Shown: piece by piece, positions 7,768-16,849 of the stretch
Layout: the number at the start of each line of letters is the position of its first letter
Position numbering within the stretch: the first letter of the stretch is position 1
From: Ardenticatenaceae bacterium
GTDB lineage: Bacteria > Chloroflexota > Anaerolineae > Promineifilales > Promineifilaceae
Assembly (NCBI GenBank): GCA_020634395.1
Contig: JACKBU010000016.1
Coordinates: 41,095 to 105,094 of the forward strand
Direction of reading: 5' to 3'
DNA: 64,000 nucleotides
The notes under the pieces: generated by a model
What the model saw: only the letters and a program-made list of their open reading frames with translations
The model's database searches: none
Told to the model about the DNA's origin: nothing
Translations under genes and position numbers: made by a program

Positions 7768-8439
7768 TCATGTTTTTTTCAGGCCGAGAAGCGAGCGCGG
7801 CTCCAGCGCGCGATAATCCTCGGCGGCGGTAATAACGTTGGCGAATGGTTGAGCTTCTGAGGCACTAAGCGCCGTGGTGATGACCACAACGTCCATGCCG
7901 GCGCGACGGGCAGCCTCAATGCCAGCGCGGGAATCTTCGAACACCAGGCAGGCAGACGGCGCAACGCCCAGCCGCGCCGCGGCCGTTAGGAATATTTCTG
8001 GATGGGGTTTGCCATTTTGCACGTCGTGGGCGCCGACAACGGCCGTAAACGCCCCTGCCAGTCCCAATCCCCCCAGCACAAACTCGATATTATCCGGCCC
8101 GGCGGAGGTTGCGACGGCCGTTTTCACGCCCGCCGCCTGGCTCTGGTGCAAAAAATCGGCCAGACCGGCTACCGGCTGCATCTGCGGGCCATAGATCGCC
8201 CGGTACTGCTCCTCTTTGCGTGTGGCAATCTGGGTGATGTCGCTGTCCGTCATCTGGCTGCCCAGCACTTCGCGCACCGTCTCCGCGTTGGTCTTGCCGC
8301 TCAGGCGCTGGTGGAACTCCTGCTCCGTCAGGTGGATTCCCAGGTCGGCAAACAGGGCCAGCCAGGATTGGATGTGATAAGGCATGTTGTTGATCAACGT
8401 GCCGTCCATGTCAAAAATAAAGGCTTCGTATTGGTTCAT
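7768..8439 (-). CDS. HAD-IA phosphatase, beta-phosphoglucomutase-like
   Basis: The 223-residue protein starts at MNQYEAF. FIFDMDGTLINN is HAD motif I with the nucleophilic Asp, ATSAG is motif II, GKPHPEIF carries the motif III Lys, and VFEDSRAGIEAA is motif IV. The cap region between motifs I and II is the small helical type of beta-phosphoglucomutase-like enzymes. Upstream codons were excluded because the ATG at 8439 immediately precedes the first beta strand. No operon partner is present, so the sugar phosphate substrate cannot be assigned. Confidence 0.88.
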   Translation of the reverse strand: MNQYEAFIFDMDGTLINNMPYHIQSWLALFADLGIHLTEQEFHQRLSGKTNAETVREVLGSQMTDSDITQIATRKEEQYRAIYGPQMQPVAGLADFLHQSQAAGVKTAVATSAGPDNIEFVLGGLGLAGAFTAVVGAHDVQNGKPHPEIFLTAAARLGVAPSACLVFEDSRAGIEAARRAGMDVVVITTALSASEAQPFANVITAAEDYRALEPRSLLGLKKT

Positions 8440-8544
8440 AGGACAGAACTGTAACAAGCCTTACGGCCGTCGACAACAGGCAGTCTGCTCTATCACCGGG
8501 CCGATTGTTTTGGTGAAATAACAGAATCGGCTAGACTATCCATC

Positions 8545-10563
8545 ATGGAAACCGCAACACATTTCGGCAGCACAAGGCGCAGTTTGTGGGCACTGTTACG
8601 GCCGTTTCTCCTGGCCACGCTCATGTGCCTGTCGTTGACAATTTATTGGCTGGACGCCACCGGTGGGCGGTCTGGCAGCCAGATAACGGCCGTCGCCCAA
8701 ACCAGTTCAGATACCGCTGCAGCCATCACCGAAACCTGGCCGGCTTACGGCGTCAACCACATCAGCTATCCCGCCGCCCAGCCCACCAGTGAAGAACGTT
8801 ACCAAAACGGGCTGGCCACCGGCGCGAGCTGGAACCGCTGGCCGATGTACTGGCACGATATTGAGCAGCAGCCGGGCGTATATGCCTGGAGTTATCAGGA
8901 CACGGCCGTGCGCGCCGACATCGCCCACGGCCTGAAACTGGACGCCATTCTGCTGGGCACGCCGGGTTTTTACCGCACCGATACGCAGGGCAACCGGGTT
9001 GTCGTTACCCCGCAGCAGCCCACGTCGCCTTTTGCCCTGGACGAAGCGCAGACCGGCACGCCGTTGGGACTATACACGGCCGTCTTTTTGGATGGCAGCG
9101 ACATCACCGGACCCGGCAAAACCATCAATCCGGAAAACGTGTGGGCGCAGTTTGTGTTTACGGCCGTTAACCGCTACAAACCCGGTGGTCTCATCGCCCA
9201 GCAAGAAGGCTGGCCGGACGGCGTTGGCGTTACTCACTGGGAGATCTGGAACGAGCCTGATCTGCTCAACTTTTGGGATGGGTCTGTGGCCGATTACGCC
9301 CGGCTGCTCAAGGTAGGTTATCTGGCCGCCAAACAAGCCGATCCGCAGGCGCAGATCATCTTCGGCGGGCTGGCCGTCATCTACGACCCCTACGACATTT
9401 CGTTTCTCAGTTCAGTGCTGGCGATTTATGATCAGGACCCAACGGCCGCGCACTACAACTACTTCCACGACATCCTGGCGCTGCACAACTACAGCTACGC
9501 CTACCGTTCCTGGCGGGCCGTCTACATCGCCGAGCGGCGGCTGGCGGCGCGCAATCTTGATAAACAAATCTGGCTGAACGAAATGGGCGTGCCGGTGTGG
9601 GATGATTACCCTGGCCCCGTGTGCGATCCCGGCAGCCCCTTCCGCGCCACCATGACCGAGCAGGCCGATTTCATCATCCAGAGCGCCTTGTATGCCGCCT
9701 ACGCCGGCGCAGACAACCTCTTTTTCTTCCAGCTTTACGATGACTGCGGCAACGTGGCCATTAACCCCGACTACTTCCCACCAGAGCAGTGCGCGGCGGG
9801 TCCGCCGCCCGGTTATGCCGGCGACGCCTTTGGCCTGTTCACCAATCTGGCGGGCAGCGCTTGCTACGCCCACCACCCGCAGCCTGGTTCGGCCCGGCCG
9901 GGACTGGCCGCGTTCCAGGCGCTCACCACTTATTTCCGGGACGTTGCACCCTTGTGGCGGCTGCGGCCAGGAGAAACGCAGGAGTGGCTGGCATTTTATC
10001 AGCAGGATACACAGTCGCGCCTGGTAGGCTTGTGGGCGCTGACGGCCGTTACCGAAACGGCCGTGCTTACCAGCACCAACAGCGCCCAAACCGGCCTGCT
10101 CATCCACCCCGACGGGCTGACCGAAACCATCATGGCGACCAACGGCGTCTTTACCCTGACCCTGCCCCCGGCCACCAACCAGAATACGCCCACCGACCAA
10201 CCCATCCATCCGATTGGCGGACGGCCGTATCTGCTGCTGGAGCCGGATACACTGCCGCCGGTCGTGTCTGTGACTGCGCCGCCGGTAGCGGCCTTGGCAG
10301 CGGCCGTTAGCTGGTCCGGGCAAGACTGGGGCAGCGGCGTGGTCAGCTATGATGTGTTTGTGAAGAAGGACAGCAGCCTGCCTTCTAGCTGGTTGGTGGA
10401 CACGACGGCCGTGTCAGGGCAGTATCCTGTGGAAATGGGGCACACGTATACGTTTCTGGTGATGGGACGTGATCAGGCGGGGAATGTGAGCGAGGGAACG
10501 GCCGTTACCGTGCTCGCGCCCGTGCTCGACCGGCAGCTGTATCTACCGGTCATCGGCCGATAG
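8545..10563 (+). CDS. Secreted glycoside hydrolase-like protein with C-terminal Fn3-like domain
   Basis: Residues 15-40 form a signal or signal-anchor helix. The main part is a (beta/alpha)8-type glycosidase. WEIWNEPDLLNFW supplies the likely acid/base Glu and IWLNEMGVPVW the likely nucleophile Glu, the spacing of clan GH-A enzymes such as GH39 or GH5. A C-terminal beta-sandwich follows, containing DVFVKKD and VMGRDQAGNVSEG. The last residues are LYLPVIGR, similar to the YLP-type tails of many exported Chloroflexota proteins. The polysaccharide substrate is not predictable. Its 3' end overlaps the convergent histidine kinase gene by 21 bp. Confidence 0.75.
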   Translation: METATHFGSTRRSLWALLRPFLLATLMCLSLTIYWLDATGGRSGSQITAVAQTSSDTAAAITETWPAYGVNHISYPAAQPTSEERYQNGLATGASWNRWPMYWHDIEQQPGVYAWSYQDTAVRADIAHGLKLDAILLGTPGFYRTDTQGNRVVVTPQQPTSPFALDEAQTGTPLGLYTAVFLDGSDITGPGKTINPENVWAQFVFTAVNRYKPGGLIAQQEGWPDGVGVTHWEIWNEPDLLNFWDGSVADYARLLKVGYLAAKQADPQAQIIFGGLAVIYDPYDISFLSSVLAIYDQDPTAAHYNYFHDILALHNYSYAYRSWRAVYIAERRLAARNLDKQIWLNEMGVPVWDDYPGPVCDPGSPFRATMTEQADFIIQSALYAAYAGADNLFFFQLYDDCGNVAINPDYFPPEQCAAGPPPGYAGDAFGLFTNLAGSACYAHHPQPGSARPGLAAFQALTTYFRDVAPLWRLRPGETQEWLAFYQQDTQSRLVGLWALTAVTETAVLTSTNSAQTGLLIHPDGLTETIMATNGVFTLTLPPATNQNTPTDQPIHPIGGRPYLLLEPDTLPPVVSVTAPPVAALAAAVSWSGQDWGSGVVSYDVFVKKDSSLPSSWLVDTTAVSGQYPVEMGHTYTFLVMGRDQAGNVSEGTAVTVLAPVLDRQLYLPVIGR

Positions 10564-12354
10564 CGGCGCCGCCACCGGCAGTACCGCAGGCGACCACCGG
10601 CCAACGGCCGTCAGGGAATTCTCCTCCACCGGCCAACTGTCGTGTTCGAGGTTAATCGGCAGAGCGAGGCGGAAAACAGCACCGCCGGTCGGATTGTCTT
10701 CCACCACCAGCGTGCCACTATGGGCTTCCACCATCATCCGGCAAAACGTCAGCCCCAGGCCTGTGCCTCGGTGCTGCAGACTTTCAACCTGAGCAAACTT
10801 CTCAAAGATGCGTAGTTTTTCATTGTCCGGCACACCGGGGCCGTCGTCGGCGATGGCTAAGACGATGTGGGGATGCTGGTAAACGGCCGTAACCTCCACC
10901 TTCCCTTCCGGCGAGGCATAGTGCAGCGCATTGGTCAGCAAGTTGTTCACCACCCGATGGAGCAGTTCCCGATCGCCATACAGGGAAGGCAGCGCCTCAG
11001 GAATATTCAGCAGCAGCGTTTTGCCTTGCGCTTCGGCCACCACCTCCCAATGCGCCAGAGATTCCCGTAGCCAATGAACGCTCTCGATGTCGCGCATGTG
11101 CAAAGGCAGCGCGCCGGCTTCCATCCGTTCCACATCCAGCAAATTGTCAATCAACTGCAGTATACGTTGATTGGACTCATCGGCGCGGACGAGTACCCGC
11201 TGCTGGCGGGGAGTTATATCGCCCAAATAGCCTTTCAGCAGCATGCCGATGCTGCTGCGAATGACCGAGAGCGGACTTTTCAGGTCGTGGATCACCATCT
11301 GGGTTAATTCTGTCCGCAGCCGCTGCTCCCGCCGAAAATCTTCCGTGCGCAGCCGCACCAGCCGGTCCAGGTGCACGACGATAACGTATAAAATCAAAAA
11401 TCCCAGGACGCTTTCAAACAACAGGGCCGATAAAATTGCCAGCCGGTGATCTTCCAGGCTGAAAACATTAATGACAAACTCGCCCAGCAGCAAGGAAACG
11501 CCGATGATCAAGACGCTGCCCGCGGCCGCAAAATAGCGCGAGACCTGCAAATTTTCTGCGCCGCGCAGCGTGGACAAGATAGCCCAGACAGCTACCAGTA
11601 ACGCCAGCAAGAGCAGCGGATAGACAAGAAGACCGCTCATACCATCGCTGCGGCCAGCTATCAGGAAAAATTCGGCTTCGGCCAGCAGCAGCAAGGTGCC
11701 GCTGAGGCGGTGGCTGAAGGTGTATTTGGATTCAAAATCGATACGGATGCGGCTGGCTGCCCACGCGTATAAAACGATCGTCGCCAGCGCCAGCCCCAGG
11801 CCTGCCAGCCGGACGATGGGGTTTGGGCTGACGGCGGGGGCGGGAAGAGGAACGGCCGTTACCAACCATACACATCCCACAAACAGACCCACTGCGCCCA
11901 CCCACAACCAGGCCCGCCGCCGCGCCAGCTTCATTTCCAACTGCGGCCGCCAGCGAACACCAGCCAGGGCAAAAAATACAGCGCCCACCGGCAGGCTAAG
12001 GGCAAACGACCAGTTAGAAACATTCGCACTCCCATCTCCTAATAGGAGATGGGGAGTCGTCAGGCCGCTGAGCAGCAGCAGCCCGGCCAACAGCGAAAAA
12101 GCCAGGGTGATAAACTGCATGCGCACCCTAATTTCCTGCCCAAAAACACCGCTTGAATACAGGGCAATAATCAAAGCCACAAAACCGGAAAAAGCGGCTG
12201 CGTAATAATGCAGATACTGCTGGATTTGCGGAGATGGTAAGAGAAGTTTATCCAGAGAAGGCGCAATGATCAGGGAAACAAAAAGCAAAAAAGGCGCGAA
12301 TACCATCGCGCTGATCACCGGCTCTCCCTTTATAGATTCAATAAAGTCAGACAT
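10543..12354 (-). CDS. Multi-pass membrane sensor histidine kinase
   Basis: The 603-residue protein has about nine membrane helices over residues 12-330, a HisKA domain and a HATPase domain. The phospho-acceptor is His356 in MVIHDLKSP. NLLTNALHYASPEG is the N box, ADDGPGVPD the G1 box and GTGLGLTFCRMM the G2 box, so the catalytic core is intact. No periplasmic sensor domain is visible; the signal may be membrane-borne. There is no adjacent response regulator, so it is an orphan kinase. The stop lies inside the convergent glycosidase gene. Confidence 0.9.
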   Translation of the reverse strand: MSDFIESIKGEPVISAMVFAPFLLFVSLIIAPSLDKLLLPSPQIQQYLHYYAAAFSGFVALIIALYSSGVFGQEIRVRMQFITLAFSLLAGLLLLSGLTTPHLLLGDGSANVSNWSFALSLPVGAVFFALAGVRWRPQLEMKLARRRAWLWVGAVGLFVGCVWLVTAVPLPAPAVSPNPIVRLAGLGLALATIVLYAWAASRIRIDFESKYTFSHRLSGTLLLLAEAEFFLIAGRSDGMSGLLVYPLLLLALLVAVWAILSTLRGAENLQVSRYFAAAGSVLIIGVSLLLGEFVINVFSLEDHRLAILSALLFESVLGFLILYVIVVHLDRLVRLRTEDFRREQRLRTELTQMVIHDLKSPLSVIRSSIGMLLKGYLGDITPRQQRVLVRADESNQRILQLIDNLLDVERMEAGALPLHMRDIESVHWLRESLAHWEVVAEAQGKTLLLNIPEALPSLYGDRELLHRVVNNLLTNALHYASPEGKVEVTAVYQHPHIVLAIADDGPGVPDNEKLRIFEKFAQVESLQHRGTGLGLTFCRMMVEAHSGTLVVEDNPTGGAVFRLALPINLEHDSWPVEENSLTAVGRWSPAVLPVAAPLSADDR

Positions 12355-12591
12355 TGCAGATGTTTGAGGTGTTGCTCCATGTCAGCTACAGACAACCCCG
12401 GCGGATGCCAATACTACGGAGGCGAGTCTAGCAAAATTAACTGTCTGTTTAACTTAAGGTTCAAAGCGTGAGCCGGAGATTTGCGGCAAAGCCATTTTTA
12501 GGGACAATTGCCGGAAAATGGAGAACAAGTTCATGCTTTCCCGGCAAGATACCAACAACTCCGTTCTTGATTTTTGATAAAGAAGGATGTT

Positions 12592-13161
12592 ATGGAACCC
12601 ATTTTGCGCGATTTTCCCCACCAGATTGAAACCGAACGCCTGCTCATCCGCTGCCCGCTGCCCGGCGACGGGGCAGCCTTAGCCACGGCCGTGCGCGAAT
12701 CCTTACCGGAGCTACGGCCGTGGCTGCCCTGGGCCATGCACGAACCCACCGCGGAAGACAGCGAAGCCAACGTGCGGCGCGGATACGCCCGCTTTCTCAG
12801 CCGCGAAGATCTGTGGCTGCTGCTGCTGCTTAAAGAGACAAACACCATCATTGGCGGCAGCGGCCTGCACCGCATTGAATGGGACATACCCAAATTTGAG
12901 ATTGGCTACTGGCTAGGCACGCCGTACACAGGCCACGGCTACATGACCGAGGCTGTCGCCGCCATCGCCGACTTTGCATTGACAACATTAGGCGCAATGC
13001 GCGTGGAAATCCGCTGTGACGCCCTGAACGAGCGCAGCGCGGCCGTGGCGCGCCGCCTCAACTTTGTCCACGAAGGCACCTTGCGCTGTGACCGGCGCAA
13101 TCACCTGACCCACGAGCTGCGAGACACGATGATTTTTGCCAGGATTGCCGGCGATGTATAA
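12592..13161 (+). CDS. GNAT family N-acetyltransferase (RimJ/RimL-like)
   Basis: This is a 189-residue acetyltransferase. IETERLLIRCPLPGDGAALA at the start is typical of RimJ/RimL-type GNATs. FEIGYWLGTPYTGHGYMTEA contains the acetyl-CoA pyrophosphate loop region, and ALNERSAAVARRLNF is the usual C-terminal motif. AAGGA stands 6 nt before the ATG at 12592; a frame reaching 12574 has no better support. Its stop overlaps the start of the next lipoprotein gene by 8 nt, so the two are probably cotranscribed. The acceptor is unknown. Confidence 0.9.
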   Translation: MEPILRDFPHQIETERLLIRCPLPGDGAALATAVRESLPELRPWLPWAMHEPTAEDSEANVRRGYARFLSREDLWLLLLLKETNTIIGGSGLHRIEWDIPKFEIGYWLGTPYTGHGYMTEAVAAIADFALTTLGAMRVEIRCDALNERSAAVARRLNFVHEGTLRCDRRNHLTHELRDTMIFARIAGDV

Positions 13162-14551
13162 GCGAACAGGCCTGTTCACGCTGCTGCTCTTGCTGCTGCT
13201 AACCGCCTGCGCCAACAGTGGGGTTTCCTCCGGCCAGCCCGCTGCGCCAGCGCCGCGGCCCCTCATTACCCTGCAGCCGACGTTTACGCCGCAGGCTACG
13301 TCCGGCCCACTGCCCACCATCACACCGCCGCCGCTGCGCCCCACGGCCGTTCCCAATACCCCCATTCCATTTGGCGAAACGGCCGTTGAACTCCACTACC
13401 AGATTCCAGCCCTCTCCCTCGACCGCCGGCTGCAGGGCAGCATCGCCAGCCAGATTATCACGGTGGATGAAACCACCGGCGTATCACGAGAACGCAGCAA
13501 TCAGGCGGGCATCATGTTGGAACTGACCAGCGCCCTGCCGGAAATGACCCTGGAACCGATGCCGGAGGAGTGCGATACCTGTGTGCTGGTGGAATACGAA
13601 CTGCCGGCGCAGGGAATAAGCGACTCCGGTTGGCTAAAAGATCCGGTGCTGCTGGCCAGCATCGAAAATTATCTGGCGGCCACCTTAGGGCCGCACTTCC
13701 CGCCCGATACAGTGATCGGTCTGCGCCGTTCGGCCACGCCCTATGCTCCGGCTCACTCCATCGCCGTGACGGCCGACGGCCGTGTCTGGACATGGCTGGC
13801 TACCGAGGCGCAGGTCAGCCTGCCCACCGAGGCCAAACCCGACCGGCCAGAACTCAGCCTGTTGGCCGATCTGCCCCTGGCCGAGTTCCAGGATCAGTAT
13901 GCTGTCGAGTGCCTGGGCAGCCCGCTGGAAACACTTTATCTGCAGCAGGGCGACAACACCTGGCAGGGATTAATCGTCTGCCCGGAACTTTCTCTGCCGA
14001 ATACCCTGCTGCCGCTGTACCTGCGGCTGGATAGGGATTTAGTGGAAAAAACGGCCCCCGTTACCCTACCGGAGCCTCCGCCGTTGTTTCCGCTGTCCGC
14101 CCTGGTCGACTACCGCCGCGCTGACGGAGCGCAGCTTACCCTGCTGGCCGACAGCACCCTGATCGGCTTGGATACTGCGGGAGCCATTTTCACAGGCACG
14201 CTTACCACCACCCAACCCATCAGCCTGACGACGACACTGGTCAAGAGCAATCTCCTCCAGCCCGGCCTGAAAACGTTCGATACCGATCCGACGGCTACGT
14301 CGCCGCGCACGGTGTTGGTGGTGCGCGGGCCAGATGGCTTGCTGGACGGCCAATGGATTACCCTGCCGGACAACGAGATTTTCGCCGAACTGGATGCCCT
14401 GCTGGCCGCTGTAGTGGGCATACCGGCCCCGGTGGACACAGAGACGCCAACAGGCACGGAAACGCCTTCAGGCACAGACACGGCCGTTACCCCTTCCCCA
14501 GAGCAAACGGCCGTGCCCTCGCCCACTATCGAAATCTTTCCGACACCCTGA
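13154..14551 (+). CDS. Lipoprotein of unknown function with Pro/Thr-rich ends
   Basis: The 465-residue product has a lipoprotein signal peptide, a leucine run ending LLTAC, so the mature protein begins at Cys near residue 19. A Pro/Thr-rich linker follows to about residue 75, then about 330 residues of beta-rich sequence that I do not recognise. A Thr/Pro/Glu-rich tail with repeated T-x-TP-x-GTE units closes it. One C-x2-C pair is visible (EECDTCV). The ATG overlaps the end of the GNAT gene. The fold is unassigned; an extracytoplasmic role at the membrane surface is the only safe statement. Confidence 0.7.
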   Translation: MYKRTGLFTLLLLLLLTACANSGVSSGQPAAPAPRPLITLQPTFTPQATSGPLPTITPPPLRPTAVPNTPIPFGETAVELHYQIPALSLDRRLQGSIASQIITVDETTGVSRERSNQAGIMLELTSALPEMTLEPMPEECDTCVLVEYELPAQGISDSGWLKDPVLLASIENYLAATLGPHFPPDTVIGLRRSATPYAPAHSIAVTADGRVWTWLATEAQVSLPTEAKPDRPELSLLADLPLAEFQDQYAVECLGSPLETLYLQQGDNTWQGLIVCPELSLPNTLLPLYLRLDRDLVEKTAPVTLPEPPPLFPLSALVDYRRADGAQLTLLADSTLIGLDTAGAIFTGTLTTTQPISLTTTLVKSNLLQPGLKTFDTDPTATSPRTVLVVRGPDGLLDGQWITLPDNEIFAELDALLAAVVGIPAPVDTETPTGTETPSGTDTAVTPSPEQTAVPSPTIEIFPTP

Positions 14552-14684
14552 ACGATTCGCCGTGAATTTGCCATTTCGGCTCCAAATTCACGAATACGCC
14601 AAGTTTGCAGTATACTTACCATAATCCACTGGCGTATTGGTGGCTGCAGCTATGGTCGTTCATAGGGATTGGAGGTAAGTCAAG

Positions 14685-15881
14685 ATGAAAAACCCGGAAC
14701 GTTTCCTCCTCGTAGGGTCCATTTTTCTAAACGTCATTCTGCTGGGCGCCGTCGTGGTTTTGTGGCAGCGCCCGGCCGCCACAACAGCCACCGCGCCCAC
14801 AGCTCAGGCCAACATCACACCGACCACAGAAGAAACGGCCGTTTTGCCCTCGCCCACTATTCCCGCGGAAACGGCCGTGTCCGCCAGCCCCACGCCACAG
14901 CCAACAGCCACCGTCACGCCATCACCGGCCCCTACCGAGGAGCCAACGGCCGTGCCCACCCTGGAACCCACCCTGGAACCCACGCTGGAGCCAACGATAG
15001 AACCGAGCGCCACCCCCCTGCCCACAGAAACGCCCGAACCCACGCCCGTGCCCACAGAAGCCCCCCAGCTAACCGGTCCCACCTGGCTGCGCTATGCCAA
15101 TCAACTCCGCCTGGAAGCCGGCCTGCCGCTGCTCACCGAAAACTCTTCCTGGTCGCAAGGAGCCAGCAATCACAGCTACTACATGGTGGCTAACAGCGAC
15201 GCCTCGCATAACGAAAATGCCAATAATAATGGGTATACGCCGGAAGGGCTGGCTGCAGCGCAAAACGGCAACATTGCCGTCAGCGGCTCAGCGGCCGTAG
15301 GGTACACCTGGCCCTTCGACTACTGGATGTCGGCTTCCTTCCACGCTGTGCCGCTTTTAGATCCACAGCTGCAGCAGGTAGGGTATGGCGAATATCGCGA
15401 TGCCTCCACCGGTTTTGGCATGGCGGCTACGCTGGACGTGCAGCGCGGCGTGCGCGACCTGCCGGCCGACGTGCAGTTTCCCATCACCTTCCCCAAAGAT
15501 GGCGGGGAGACCTGGATTACGTCCTTCTCTTTGCCGGAATTTCCGAACACGCTGGCCGGCTGTCCGGGCTATTCGCAGCCCTCCGGCGCACCGATCATCG
15601 TGATGATTGGCAGCGGGGACGAGACACCGCGCGTGGCCAGCAGCGAAATTCTGCGTGATGGAACACCGGTTGCGCATTGTGTATTTACCGAAGCCACCTA
15701 CACCAACAACAACAGCTACTGGCAGGGCGTTGGCCGCACGATTTTGGATGAGCGGGACGCCGTCGTCCTTGTGCCGCGTGCGCCGCTGGAGGTGGGCAGT
15801 TCTTACGAAGTTACCGTGGTTGTCAACGGACAGGAAATCTCCTGGCAGTTTAACGTGGTGGACGGTCCACCGGCTCAGTAA
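14685..15881 (+). CDS. CAP/SCP-domain exported protein
   Basis: The 398-residue protein has an N-terminal membrane segment (residues 7-27) and a Pro/Thr/Glu-rich stalk to about residue 127 with repeated LEPT units. A CAP (SCP/PR-1-like) domain follows: LRYANQLRLEAGLPLL, a SQGASNHSYYM helix with the domain His, and WMSASFHAVPLLDP. A beta-sandwich of about 100 residues ends the protein, resembling a Big/Ig-like module. GGAGG precedes the ATG. CAP domains in bacteria have no single known activity. The alcohol dehydrogenase gene starts 2 nt after its stop. Confidence 0.82.
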   Translation: MKNPERFLLVGSIFLNVILLGAVVVLWQRPAATTATAPTAQANITPTTEETAVLPSPTIPAETAVSASPTPQPTATVTPSPAPTEEPTAVPTLEPTLEPTLEPTIEPSATPLPTETPEPTPVPTEAPQLTGPTWLRYANQLRLEAGLPLLTENSSWSQGASNHSYYMVANSDASHNENANNNGYTPEGLAAAQNGNIAVSGSAAVGYTWPFDYWMSASFHAVPLLDPQLQQVGYGEYRDASTGFGMAATLDVQRGVRDLPADVQFPITFPKDGGETWITSFSLPEFPNTLAGCPGYSQPSGAPIIVMIGSGDETPRVASSEILRDGTPVAHCVFTEATYTNNNSYWQGVGRTILDERDAVVLVPRAPLEVGSSYEVTVVVNGQEISWQFNVVDGPPAQ

Positions 15882-15883
15882 CC

Positions 15884-16846
15884 ATGATGCAAGTACTTTT
15901 TTTGGAAAAGGGGCAACTGCTATACCGGCGCGATTATCCCACGCCAAAACCGGAGCCAGGCGAAGCGCTTATTCGCATCAGCCGGGCCGGAATTTGCACC
16001 ACGGACCTGGAAATGGTGATTGGTTACCGGGAGAATTTTTCCGGCGTACTGGGCCACGAATTTGTGGGGGTGGTGGAACAAGCGCCAGAGGCGGCCTGGC
16101 ACGGCCGTCGCGTGGTAGGCAGCATCAACATCGGCTGCAACGACTGCGATATCTGCCGCTGCCAGGGACCAGAGCACTGCCCCAATCGCCGTGTGCTGGG
16201 CATCCAGGCCAAAGACGGCGTGTTTGCCGACTACGTTACGCTGCCTTTGCGCAATTTGCTGGCCGTGCCGGACAACGTGCCCGACGAAACGGCCGTTTTT
16301 ACCGAGCCGTTGGCCGCAGCGCTGCGCATTCGCGAACAGGTGCAGGTACGGCCGTCGGTCAAAACGGCCGTCATCGGGCCGGGCCGCCTGGGGCTGCTGG
16401 TGGGGCAGGTCCTGGCTTTGGATGGCGGCGATGTGGTGATGATCGGCCGCTCGCGGCATTCGCTGGAACGGCCGTTGACTCTGGGCCTGAAGAGCGGGCT
16501 GGCCGCCGACTTTGCCGACGGAAGTTTCGATTTCATCGTGGAAGCGACGGGCAACGAGGGGGGATGGAACACGGCCATGCGCCTGATACGGCCGTTAGGC
16601 ACCATCATTCTCAAAAGCACCTTTGTGGGCAAGCCGCAAATCGCCATGAGCGATTTAGTTGTGCGCGAGATTACCGTGGTTGGCTCCCGCTGTGGCCCTT
16701 TTGCCCCGGCGCTGCGCCTGCTTGCTCAGGGCAAAATCAACACCCAGGCCCTTATCGACGCGGAATATCCCCTGCGCCAGGGCCTTATCGCCTTTACACA
16801 CGCTGCAAAGCCCGGCGTGCGCAAAGTTTTGCTGTACCCGGATTGA
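15884..16846 (+). CDS. Zinc-dependent alcohol dehydrogenase (MDR family)
   Basis: The 320-residue enzyme shows the catalytic zinc region ICTTDLEM and GHEFVGVVE. The structural zinc lobe has four cysteines within CNDCDICRCQGPEHC, and GPGRLGLLVGQ is the Rossmann dinucleotide loop. The order and length match threonine or sorbitol dehydrogenase-like MDR enzymes. Two adjacent ATGs give a one-residue ambiguity. It follows the CAP gene without a spacer and ends 3 bp before the convergent spermidine-synthase-like gene. The substrate alcohol is not identifiable. Confidence 0.9.
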   Translation: MMQVLFLEKGQLLYRRDYPTPKPEPGEALIRISRAGICTTDLEMVIGYRENFSGVLGHEFVGVVEQAPEAAWHGRRVVGSINIGCNDCDICRCQGPEHCPNRRVLGIQAKDGVFADYVTLPLRNLLAVPDNVPDETAVFTEPLAAALRIREQVQVRPSVKTAVIGPGRLGLLVGQVLALDGGDVVMIGRSRHSLERPLTLGLKSGLAADFADGSFDFIVEATGNEGGWNTAMRLIRPLGTIILKSTFVGKPQIAMSDLVVREITVVGSRCGPFAPALRLLAQGKINTQALIDAEYPLRQGLIAFTHAAKPGVRKVLLYPD

Positions 16847-16849
16847 CGT

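Noticed and set aside
12437..12466. CTGTCTGTTTAAC word shared with 44.6 kb as a common regulatory site
   Set aside because: Only two imperfect copies were seen and the match is short; chance cannot be excluded.
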